Positions 46,589-56,224 of a stretch of DNA of 64,000 nt are shown here, piece after piece. A program made the translations under genes and the position numbers. This stretch comes from Stutzerimonas stutzeri KOS6 (GTDB taxonomy: Bacteria > Pseudomonadota > Gammaproteobacteria > Pseudomonadales > Pseudomonadaceae). The notes beneath the pieces are model-generated. The model was not told the origin of the DNA, made no database searches, and worked only from the letters and a program-made list of their open reading frames with translations. Position 1 is the first letter of the stretch, and every line of letters begins with the position of its first letter. The stretch lies in contig NZ_KK020676.1 of assembly GCF_000307775.2 (NCBI RefSeq), forward strand, positions 796,458 through 860,457. Reading direction: 5' to 3'.

Positions 46589-47095
46589 ATGGCCAAAGAA
46601 GGCTCGGTTGCACCCAAGGAACGCATCAACGTCACGTTCAAGCCGGCCACCGGCAACGCTCAGGAAGAGGTTGAGCTGCCGCTCAAGCTGATGGTCCTGG
46701 GCGATTTCACCCAGCGCCCCGACGATCGCAAGATCGAGGACCGCAAGCCCATCGCCATCGACAAGAACAGCTTCGACGAGGTGCTGGCCAAGCAGGAGCT
46801 GAACCTGACCTTTGGCGTACCGAACCGCCTGCAGGACGAAGCCGAAAGCGACGAGCTGGGCATCCAGCTGCGCATCAATTCGATGAAGGACTTCAACCCG
46901 GCCAATCTGGTCGATCAGGTCCCGGAGCTGAAGAAACTGATGGAGCTGCGCGACGCCCTGGTCGCGCTGAAGGGACCGCTGGGCAACGCCCCGGCCTTCC
47001 GTAAGGCCATCGAAAGCGTACTCGCCGACGACGCCTCGCGTGTCCGCGTCCTCGGCGAGCTGGGGCTGGCGGCCAAAGAGAAGCTGGGCGCCTGA
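46589..47095 (+). CDS. tssB: T6SS contractile sheath small subunit TssB
   Basis: Small sheath subunit (VipA/HsiB), which assembles with TssC into the contractile tube. The 168 residues show VAPKERINVTFKPATGNAQEEVELPLKLMVLGDFTQ at the start, then EVLAKQELNLTFGVPN and the C-terminal LRDALVALKGPLGNAPAFRK. AAAGGAGAACACC precedes the ATG. Followed by tssC at 26 bp. Confidence 0.96.
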   Translation: MAKEGSVAPKERINVTFKPATGNAQEEVELPLKLMVLGDFTQRPDDRKIEDRKPIAIDKNSFDEVLAKQELNLTFGVPNRLQDEAESDELGIQLRINSMKDFNPANLVDQVPELKKLMELRDALVALKGPLGNAPAFRKAIESVLADDASRVRVLGELGLAAKEKLGA

Positions 47096-47121
47096 CAACA
47101 TCGACAAGGAAGCTGATTCAC

Positions 47122-48600
47122 ATGACCACTAGCGCAGCCGCCGTCGAGCACGGCAACCCACTCGCCGAGGGCGGCATCCTCGACCGCATCATCGCCGAAA
47201 CCCGCCTGACCCCGGATGACGAGGCCTACGACATCGCCAAGCGTGGCGTCTCGGCCTTCATCGAAGAACTGCTCAAGCCGCAGAACGAAAACGAGCCGGT
47301 GAAGAAGGCCATGGTCGACCGCATGATCGCGGAAATCGACGCCAAGCTCAGCCGGCAGATGGACGAAATCCTTCACCATCCGCAGCTCCAGGCGCTGGAA
47401 GCTTCCTGGCGCGGCCTCAAGCTGCTGGTGGATCGCACCAACTTCCGCGAGAACATCAGGCTCGAGCTGCTCAACGCTTCCAAGCAGGACCTGCTGGACG
47501 ACTTCGAGGACAGCCCGGAAATGGTCCAGTCCGGCCTCTACAAGCACATCTACACCGCTGAGTACGGCCAGTTTGGCGGCCAGCCCGTCGGTGCGCTGAT
47601 CGCCAACTATTTCTTCGACCCCAGCGCACCCGACGTCAAGACCATGCAGTACGTCGCCAGCGTCGCCAGCATGTCCCATGCACCCTTCGTTGCCGCCGCC
47701 GGGCCGAAATTCTTCGGCCTGGAAAGCTTCACCGGCCTGCCGGACCTGAAGGATCTCAAGGATCATTTCGAAGGCCCGCAGTTCACCAAGTGGCAGAGCT
47801 TCCGCGAACAGGAAGATGCGCGCTACGTCGGCCTGACCGTCCCGCGCTTCCTGCTGCGCAACCCGTACGATCCGGAAGACAACCCGGTCAAGACCTTCGT
47901 CTACAAGGAAAACGTCGTTGGCAGCCACGAACACTACCTGTGGGGCAACACCGCCTACGCCTTCGCCAGCCGCCTGACCGACAGCTTCGCCAAGTTCCGC
48001 TGGTGCCCGAACATCATCGGCCCGCAGAGCGGTGGCGCAGTGGAAGACTTGCCGCTGCACCACTTCGAGAGCATGGGCGAGATCGAGACCAAGATCCCGA
48101 CCGAGGTGCTGGTTTCCGACCGTCGCGAGTACGAGCTTGCCGAGGAGGGCTTTATCGCCCTGACTATGCGCAAGGGCAGCGACAACGCCGCGTTCTTCTC
48201 CGCCAACTCGGCGCAGAAGCCCAAGTTCTTCGGCAACAGCGAGGAAGGCAAGACCGCGGAGCTGAACTACAAGCTCGGCACCCAGCTGCCCTACCTGTTC
48301 ATCGTCAACCGCCTGGCGCACTACCTGAAGGTGCTGCAGCGCGAGCAGATCGGCGCCTGGAAGGAGCGCACCGACCTCGAACTGGAACTCAACAAGTGGA
48401 TCCGCCAGTTCGTCGCCGACCAGGAGAACCCCAGCGCCGAAGTGCGCAGCCGCCGTCCGCTACGCGCCGCCCAGGTCAACGTCAGCGACGTCGAGGGCGA
48501 GCCGGGCTGGTACCGCGTCAGCCTCAGCGTGCGTCCGCACTTCAAGTACATGGGCGCGGACTTCACCCTGTCGCTGGTTGGCAAGCTGGACAAGGAATAA
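47122..48600 (+). CDS. tssC: T6SS contractile sheath large subunit TssC
   Basis: Large sheath subunit (VipB/HsiC), 492 residues. Clear blocks are LLVDRTNFRENIRLELLNASK, VASVASMSHAPFVAAAGPKFFG, QEDARYVGLTVPRFLLRNPYD, and the C-terminal VSLSVRPHFKYMGADFTLSLVGKL. Length is normal. With TssB it forms the sheath that ClpV (TssH) recycles. Confidence 0.97.
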   Translation: MTTSAAAVEHGNPLAEGGILDRIIAETRLTPDDEAYDIAKRGVSAFIEELLKPQNENEPVKKAMVDRMIAEIDAKLSRQMDEILHHPQLQALEASWRGLKLLVDRTNFRENIRLELLNASKQDLLDDFEDSPEMVQSGLYKHIYTAEYGQFGGQPVGALIANYFFDPSAPDVKTMQYVASVASMSHAPFVAAAGPKFFGLESFTGLPDLKDLKDHFEGPQFTKWQSFREQEDARYVGLTVPRFLLRNPYDPEDNPVKTFVYKENVVGSHEHYLWGNTAYAFASRLTDSFAKFRWCPNIIGPQSGGAVEDLPLHHFESMGEIETKIPTEVLVSDRREYELAEEGFIALTMRKGSDNAAFFSANSAQKPKFFGNSEEGKTAELNYKLGTQLPYLFIVNRLAHYLKVLQREQIGAWKERTDLELELNKWIRQFVADQENPSAEVRSRRPLRAAQVNVSDVEGEPGWYRVSLSVRPHFKYMGADFTLSLVGKLDKE

Positions 48601-48604
48601 GCAC

Positions 48605-49012
48605 TTGAACGGATACGGCAGCCTCTTCGAGCGCCTCGGCGGTGACGCCGCACGGCGTTCCGGCTGGAGCCGCGAGGTTGCGGCGATGGCCTCGGTGGCT
48701 GCCCATCTGGCCAAGATGCTCAGCACCCGGGCGGGCAGCGTGCAGACGCTGCCCGCCTACGGGTTGCCCGATCTCAACGATATGCGCCTGTCGCTGCACG
48801 ATTCGCTGCAGCAGGCGCGTATCGCCATCGAACGCTTCATCGAAGCGTACGAACCCAGGTTGACCCAGGTGCGCGTGCTGTCGCTGCCGCGAACCCATGA
48901 CCCACTGACGCTCGCCTTCACCATCGAAGGCCTGCTGGAAATGGATGGCCTCAAGCGCCAGGTCAGATTTTCCGCCAGCCTGGATGGCAGCGGACAGGTC
49001 AAGGTCCAGTAA
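48605..49012 (+). CDS. tssE: T6SS baseplate subunit TssE
   Basis: Gp25-like baseplate wedge protein, 135 residues from a TTG at 48605 (MNGYGSLFERLGGDA). The family N-terminal motif SLFERL, the LNDMRLSLHDSLQQARIAIERFI region and the C-terminal LRFTIEGLLEM-like part support it. AAGGA lies about 8 nt before the TTG, better placed than for the ATG at 48578, which would overlap tssC. Followed by a PAAR gene and not directly by tssF. Confidence 0.9.
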   Translation: MNGYGSLFERLGGDAARRSGWSREVAAMASVAAHLAKMLSTRAGSVQTLPAYGLPDLNDMRLSLHDSLQQARIAIERFIEAYEPRLTQVRVLSLPRTHDPLTLAFTIEGLLEMDGLKRQVRFSASLDGSGQVKVQ

Positions 49013-49023
49013 GGAGACAACGG

Positions 49024-49314
49024 ATGTCCGGCAAACCCGCAGCCCACCCCGTCGCCCCCACTGCTTGCCCCGAGGCGGGCCGCGGTACCCACCCCATCGC
49101 CACCGGCTCACCCGGCGTGCTGTTCGACGGCAAACTGGCGGTGGTGGACTGTATGGGTAACCACGGTCATGTCGTGGCCGCGAGTTCGGGAACGGCGGTC
49201 ATCGATACCATTGACACCCCGGCGGCGTTCATTTTGCCCAACCCACAGGACTGGCTGGACCACCTGCCGCGGCAGGACGCCCTCGGTGGCATGGACATGG
49301 GACACGGCGCCTGA
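49024..49314 (+). CDS. PAAR-repeat tip protein
   Basis: 96-residue PAAR-type protein, predicted to cap the VgrG spike. GTHPIATGSPGVLFDGKLAVVDCMGNHG and VVAASSGTAVIDTI match the PAAR pattern (small Gly/Ala-rich beta strands with His and Cys that could bind metal). AAGGAGACAACGG precedes the ATG. It has no effector extension. It sits between tssE and tssF, overlapping tssF by one base, which links the tip to baseplate synthesis. Confidence 0.8.
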   Translation: MSGKPAAHPVAPTACPEAGRGTHPIATGSPGVLFDGKLAVVDCMGNHGHVVAASSGTAVIDTIDTPAAFILPNPQDWLDHLPRQDALGGMDMGHGA

Positions 49315-51104
49315 TGTCCTTCCACCACTACTACCAAAACGAACTCACCGCCCTGCGCCAACTGGGCAAGCGTTTCGCCGAGCGCAGTCCGGCGCTGGCG
49401 CCGTTCCTCGGACAGGCCGGGCGCGACCCGGATGTCGAGCGCCTGCTCGAAGGTTTCGCCTTTCTCACCGGACGGTTGCGACAGAAGCTCGATGACGAGC
49501 TGCCGGAGCTGACGCACTCGCTGATGCATCTGCTGTGGCCGAACTACATGCGCCCGCTGCCGGCTTTCAGCATGCTGCAGTTCGATCCTCTGAAGAGGCC
49601 CGGCCCGGCGCTGACGGTGCCGCGCAATACGCCGGTGGAATCCAATCCGATTCAGGGCGTGAGCTGCAGCTTTCGCACCGCCTACGCCACCGAGGTGCTG
49701 CCGCTGGCACTGCAGGCACTGGAGTATTCGGTCAAGGGCACCGGCGCGCTGCTCAGCCTACGCCTGCAGATGAGCGCCGATGGCCATCTCGGCGAGATCG
49801 GCCTCAGCCATCTGCGCCTGCATCTGGCCGGCGAGCCCTATATCAGCCAGTTGTTGTACCTGAGCATGCTGCGTCATCTGGACGGCATCGAGCTGGTGCC
49901 GCTGGACCATCTGGGCCATCCGCTGACCGCTCCCGATGGCCGACCGCTGACGCCCTTGCAGCTCAACGCCAAACAGGTCGAACCGGTGGGATTCGCCGAG
50001 GACGAGGCGCTGATCCCCTACCCGCTCAACACCTTCCGCGGCTATCGCTACCTGCAGGAATATTTCGCCTTCCCGGACAAGTTCCTCTTCGTCGACCTCA
50101 AGGGCCTGGAGATCATCCAGCGCATCCCCGCGGATTTGCTCAAGCAGACCCGCGGCCTGGAGCTGCGCTTCGACATTCACAAGGCCGGCGTGCAGCGCAT
50201 CCGCCCGACGCAGGACAACGTGCGCCTGTACTGCACGCCGGTGGTCAACCTGTTCGCGCACGATGCCATCCCGATCCGCCTGGACGGCAAGCAGGACCAG
50301 TACCTGCTGCTGCCGGCCGAGTACGATGCGCAGCAGTGCGGCGTATTCTCGGTGGACCGCGTGACCGGCTGGAAGCCCGGCGGCATGGGCTACGAGGAGT
50401 ACGTGCCGTTCGAATCCTTCGAGCACGATCCCAGCTTCGACGTGCCGCTGGCGCGCCCGCACTACAGCGTGCGCCAGCAACCGTCATTGCTGGGCGAAGG
50501 CCAGGAAACCTGGCTGAGCTTCGGTCTGCGCAACCTCGACCAGCACGAGACGCTGTCCATAGAACTGACCTGCACCAACCAGAACCTGCCGCGCCAGCTC
50601 AGGCTCGGCGACATCTGCCGGCCCAGCGAAGATACCCCGGAATTTCTCAGCTTCCGCAATATCTCGGCGGTCACCCCGAGCTACGCCCCGCCGCTGCAAC
50701 GTGACTATCTGTGGAAGCTGATCAGCAACATGTCGCTGAACTACCTGTCGCTGGCCAACGTCGAGGCGCTCAAGGTGATCCTCGAGACCTACGACCTGCC
50801 ACGCTATTACGACAAGCACGCCGAGAACGTCAGCCGGCGACGTCTCGGCGGCCTGACCCGCATCGCCCACCAGCACGTCGACCGCCTGCATCGCGGGCTG
50901 CCGGTGCGCGGCGTACGTACCGAACTGACCATGAACCAGGACGGCTTCATCGGTGAGGGCGATCTGTTCCTCTTCGCCTCGGTGCTCAACGAATTCTTCG
51001 CCCTCTACGCCAGCCTCAATTCATATCACGAACTGCGCGTGCAGAGCACACAGGGAGAGGTGTACCTATGGACGCCGCGCATGGGTCAGCAACCGCTGCT
51101 CTGA
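49314..51104 (+). CDS. tssF: T6SS baseplate subunit TssF
   Basis: Baseplate wedge protein, 596 residues. It starts MSFHHYYQNELTALRQLGKRFAERSPALAPFLG, and has the YPLNTFRGYRYLQEYFAFPDKFLFVDL and QPLLGEGQETWLSFGLRNLDQ-type segments of the VasA/ImpG family. It ends with RVQSTQGEVYLWTPRMGQQP. Overlaps tssG by 37 bases. With TssG, TssE and TssK it docks the spike on the membrane complex; TssK is not in the window. Confidence 0.95.
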   Translation: MSFHHYYQNELTALRQLGKRFAERSPALAPFLGQAGRDPDVERLLEGFAFLTGRLRQKLDDELPELTHSLMHLLWPNYMRPLPAFSMLQFDPLKRPGPALTVPRNTPVESNPIQGVSCSFRTAYATEVLPLALQALEYSVKGTGALLSLRLQMSADGHLGEIGLSHLRLHLAGEPYISQLLYLSMLRHLDGIELVPLDHLGHPLTAPDGRPLTPLQLNAKQVEPVGFAEDEALIPYPLNTFRGYRYLQEYFAFPDKFLFVDLKGLEIIQRIPADLLKQTRGLELRFDIHKAGVQRIRPTQDNVRLYCTPVVNLFAHDAIPIRLDGKQDQYLLLPAEYDAQQCGVFSVDRVTGWKPGGMGYEEYVPFESFEHDPSFDVPLARPHYSVRQQPSLLGEGQETWLSFGLRNLDQHETLSIELTCTNQNLPRQLRLGDICRPSEDTPEFLSFRNISAVTPSYAPPLQRDYLWKLISNMSLNYLSLANVEALKVILETYDLPRYYDKHAENVSRRRLGGLTRIAHQHVDRLHRGLPVRGVRTELTMNQDGFIGEGDLFLFASVLNEFFALYASLNSYHELRVQSTQGEVYLWTPRMGQQPLL

Positions 51105-52087
51105 AACCGCTCAACCGCGGTATCCGCGAGTACAGCCTGTTCCAGGGTGTGCTGCTGGTGCTCGACCACCTGCGCCAGCTCAACCCTGGCCTCGGCGACG
51201 AGGCGCTCTACGAACGCCTGGAGTTCCAGGCCAACCCGAGCCTGGGCTTTCCCGGCAGCGATATCGAGCAGCTGCAGTTCTTCCAGGAGCATGGCGAGTG
51301 GCGGGCGCGCCTGCGCATCAACCTGGTCAGCCTGTTCGGCGCCGGCTCGCCGCTGCCGGCCTTCTACGGCGAACAGGCGCTTGGCGACAGCGAGGACGGC
51401 AACCCGACCCGCGACTTCCTCGACCTGTTCAACAACCGTCTACAGCGCCTGCTGCTGCCGATATGGCAGAAGTACCGATACCGCGCCCGCTTCACCAGCG
51501 GCGCCCATGACCCCTTCTCGGAGCAGCTGTTCGCCCTGGTCGGACTCAGCGGCGAGGCCATCCGCAGCGCGCCGGAACTGAACTGGAAGCGCCTGCTGCC
51601 CTATCTCGGCCTGCTCAGCCTGCGCGCACACTCGGCAGCATTGATCGAATCGGTGCTGCGCTATTACTTCAAGCACGCCGAGCTGAACATCGAGCAATGC
51701 CTGGAGCGCCAGGTGGAAATCCTCGGCGAGCAACGCAACCGCCTCGGCCAGGCCAACAGCCAACTGGGCGAAAGCCTGGTGCTCGGCGAGCGGGTCCGCG
51801 ACCGCGGCGGCAAGTTCCGCATCCACATCCGCCAGCTGGACTGGAATCGCTTCCACGAATTCCTGCCCATCGGCAGCGGCTACCAGCCGCTCTGTGCGCT
51901 GTTGCGCTTCACCCTGCGCGATCCGCTGGATTACGACCTGCGCCTGGAGCTGCGCCCGGATGAGATCCGTGAACTGCGCATCGGCGCCGACAACGACTGC
52001 CGCCTCGGCTGGACCAGCTGGCTCGGACGCGAACGCGCCGACGGCCTGGTCACCTTGGGCAGTCAGCGGGCTAGCGCCCTCCATTAA
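51068..52087 (+). CDS. tssG: T6SS baseplate subunit TssG
   Basis: 339-residue VasB/ImpH protein. Marks are SLFQGVLLVLDHLRQLN, LEFQANPSLGFPGSDIEQLQF, ARLRINLVSLFGAGSPLPAFYGEQAL and FLDLFNNRLQRLLLPIWQKYRY. It overlaps tssF by 37 bases and precedes tssH by 11. The start at 51068 lies inside tssF, as is usual in this gene pair. Confidence 0.95.
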   Translation: MDAAHGSATAALKPLNRGIREYSLFQGVLLVLDHLRQLNPGLGDEALYERLEFQANPSLGFPGSDIEQLQFFQEHGEWRARLRINLVSLFGAGSPLPAFYGEQALGDSEDGNPTRDFLDLFNNRLQRLLLPIWQKYRYRARFTSGAHDPFSEQLFALVGLSGEAIRSAPELNWKRLLPYLGLLSLRAHSAALIESVLRYYFKHAELNIEQCLERQVEILGEQRNRLGQANSQLGESLVLGERVRDRGGKFRIHIRQLDWNRFHEFLPIGSGYQPLCALLRFTLRDPLDYDLRLELRPDEIRELRIGADNDCRLGWTSWLGRERADGLVTLGSQRASALH

Positions 52088-52098
52088 GGAAGATGAAA

Positions 52099-54690
52099 AT
52101 GATCAATGTCGATCTGCAGCAGCTGGTACAGGCGCTGGACGCCGAGACCAAGCGCGATCTGGAAGGCGCCGCCGAACGCTGCGTGATCCGTGGCGGCAGC
52201 AAGATTCTCGTCGAGGACCTGCTGCTCGGCCTGCTCGAGCGGGCCGATGGCTTGCTCAAGCGAGCCTTGCTGGATGCCGAGGTGGACGCCGGCACACTGG
52301 CGCAGGCGCTGCAACCACGAGGCGAGCGCAGCGAATCGCGCAACCCGGTGTTTTCCACCGAACTGGTGCAATGGCTGCAGGATGCCCTGCTGGTGGCCAG
52401 CCTTGAACTCGGCCACAGCCAGATTGACCAGGCAGCGCTGATTCTCGCGCTGCTGCGCAATCCGCTGCGCTATGCCGGCAGTCATTACCAGCCATTGCTG
52501 GCCCGGCTGGATGCCGAGCGCCTGCGCGACTTCGCTCTCAGCCAGCAGCCGCAAGGCAGCACTGGCAGACCTGCCGCCAGTGGCGAGTCAAACTTGGCGC
52601 GCTTTACCCACAGCTTCACCCAGCAGGCCCGCGACGGCACGCTCGATCCGGTGCTCTGCCGCGACTCGGCGATCCGCCAGATGATCGACATCCTTGCCCG
52701 GCGGCGGAAGAACAATCCGATCGTGGTCGGCGAGGCCGGGGTCGGCAAGACCGCCATCGTCGAAGGGCTGGCGCTGCGCATCGCCGCCGGCGAAGTGCCT
52801 GTGGCACTCAAGGGCGTGGAGCTGCTCTGCCTGGACCTCGGTCTGCTGCAGGCCGGCGCCAGCGTGAAGGGCGAGTTCGAACGGCGACTGCAGGGTGTGA
52901 TCGACGAGGTGAAGGGCTCGTCGAAGCCGATCATCCTGTTCATCGATGAGGCGCATACCCTGATCGGCGCCGGCGGCCAGGCCGGTAGCGGCGATGCGGC
53001 CAACCTGCTCAAGCCCGCCCTGGCGCGCGGCGAGCTGCGCACCATCGCGGCGACGACCTGGAGCGAGTACAAGAAATATTTCGAGAAGGACCCGGCCCTG
53101 GCGCGGCGCTTCCAGCCGGTGCAACTGCACGAACCGAGCGTTTCGGAAGCCGTTACCATCCTGCGCGGGTTGGCGCCGGTCTACGAAAAGAGTCACGGCA
53201 TCTACCTGCGCGACGACGCGGTCACGGCCGCCGCCGAGCTGTCGGCGCGCTATCTGGCCGGCCGGCAGCTGCCGGACAAGGCCGTCGATGTGCTGGATAC
53301 CGCCTGCGCGCGGGTGCGCATCAGCCTCGCCGCCGCACCCGAGGCGCTGGAGCGTCTGCGCGGCGAGGTTGCCGAAGGCGAGCGCCAGCGTGAAGCCATG
53401 CGCCGCGATCTGGCCGCCGGCCTGCCGGTCGACGCGACTGCCCTCGATCGGCTGGAGCAGCGCCTGATCGCGGCGGGTGCCGAGAGCGAGCAGCTGGAAA
53501 CCTGCTGGGCCAATCAACGCCAGCTCGCCGAGCGCCTGCTCGACCTGCGCAAGCGCACGGCCGAAGCCCGCAGGGATGCGAACGAAGACGGCGAGGCCCC
53601 ACTGCTCGATGAGCTGGAGGCCGAGCTACGCGCCGTGCAGGCCGCACTCGCCGCAGCCCAGGCCGAGCAGCGACTGGTCAGCCATGAGGTCTGCCCGCGC
53701 CTGGTGGCCGAGGTGATCAGCCACTGGACCGGCGTGCCGCTGGCGCAGCTGGCCCGGGAGCACAACGCGCAGGTCGCCAACTTTGCCGCCGATCTGCGCG
53801 CCAGGGTGCGCGGTCAGGAACAGGCCGTGAAAGCGCTGGATCGTGCCATGCGCGCGGCAGCGGCCGGGCTGAACAAGCCCGACGCTCCGCTGGGCGTGTT
53901 CCTGCTGGTCGGCCCCAGCGGCGTCGGCAAGACCGAAACCGCCCTGGCCCTGGCCGACCTGCTGTACGGCGGCGAGCGCTTCCTCACCGTGATCAACATG
54001 TCCGAGTTCCAGGAGAAACACAGCATTTCCCGCCTGATCGGCGCGCCTCCGGGTTATGTCGGCTACGGCGAAGGCGGCATGCTCACCGAAGCAGTGCGGC
54101 AGAAACCCTATTCGGTGATCCTGCTCGACGAGGTGGAAAAGGCCGATCCGGATGTGATGAATGTCTTCTACCAGATCTTCGACAAGGGCGTGGCGAATGA
54201 CGGCGAAGGTCGCGAGATCAACTTCCGCAACACCCTGATCCTGATGACCAGCAACCTCGCCAGCGAGCGCATCGCCAGTTTCTGCGCGGCCGGTCAGCGG
54301 CCGGCGGCCGAGGATCTGGAACTGGCCATCCGCCCGCAGTTGTCGCAGCACTTCAAGCCGGCGCTGCTCGGGCGCATGCGCGTGGTGCCCTATTACCCGA
54401 TCGCCGGCGAAGTGCTCGACGAGCTGATTATGCTCAAGCTGGCGCGCTTCGGTGAGCGGCTGCAGCGTCGCCAGCTGCAGTTCAGTCATTGCCCGGCGCT
54501 GGTCATGCACCTCGCCGAGCGCTGCAGCGACAGCGACAGCGGCGCGCGCCTGATCGACCATCTGATCGAACAGCACCTGCAACCGCTGGTGGTGGACCGC
54601 CTGCTCGATGCCATGGCCAGTGGCGAGCCGCTGCAGCGGGTGCATGCCACGCTGGATGGCGAGGGTGCACTGGTCTGTGAGTTCGCCTGA
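52099..54690 (+). CDS. tssH: T6SS ATPase TssH (ClpV)
   Basis: AAA+ ClpV ATPase that disassembles contracted TssB/C sheath. The 863 residues have a Clp N-domain (about 1-150), a first AAA module with Walker A GEAGVGKT near 211-218, a middle domain rich in Glu and Arg (about 430-520), and a second AAA module with Walker A GPSGVGKT near 605-612. The arginine-rich ISRLIGAPPGYVGYGEGG block is also present. AAGGA spacing favours the ATG at 52099 (MINVDLQQL) over 52093. The VasH-like regulator follows directly. Confidence 0.95.
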   Translation: MINVDLQQLVQALDAETKRDLEGAAERCVIRGGSKILVEDLLLGLLERADGLLKRALLDAEVDAGTLAQALQPRGERSESRNPVFSTELVQWLQDALLVASLELGHSQIDQAALILALLRNPLRYAGSHYQPLLARLDAERLRDFALSQQPQGSTGRPAASGESNLARFTHSFTQQARDGTLDPVLCRDSAIRQMIDILARRRKNNPIVVGEAGVGKTAIVEGLALRIAAGEVPVALKGVELLCLDLGLLQAGASVKGEFERRLQGVIDEVKGSSKPIILFIDEAHTLIGAGGQAGSGDAANLLKPALARGELRTIAATTWSEYKKYFEKDPALARRFQPVQLHEPSVSEAVTILRGLAPVYEKSHGIYLRDDAVTAAAELSARYLAGRQLPDKAVDVLDTACARVRISLAAAPEALERLRGEVAEGERQREAMRRDLAAGLPVDATALDRLEQRLIAAGAESEQLETCWANQRQLAERLLDLRKRTAEARRDANEDGEAPLLDELEAELRAVQAALAAAQAEQRLVSHEVCPRLVAEVISHWTGVPLAQLAREHNAQVANFAADLRARVRGQEQAVKALDRAMRAAAAGLNKPDAPLGVFLLVGPSGVGKTETALALADLLYGGERFLTVINMSEFQEKHSISRLIGAPPGYVGYGEGGMLTEAVRQKPYSVILLDEVEKADPDVMNVFYQIFDKGVANDGEGREINFRNTLILMTSNLASERIASFCAAGQRPAAEDLELAIRPQLSQHFKPALLGRMRVVPYYPIAGEVLDELIMLKLARFGERLQRRQLQFSHCPALVMHLAERCSDSDSGARLIDHLIEQHLQPLVVDRLLDAMASGEPLQRVHATLDGEGALVCEFA

Positions 54691-54691
54691 G

Positions 54692-56209
<1,518 letters not shown>

Positions 56210-56224
56210 GGAAGGAAAGACGCC

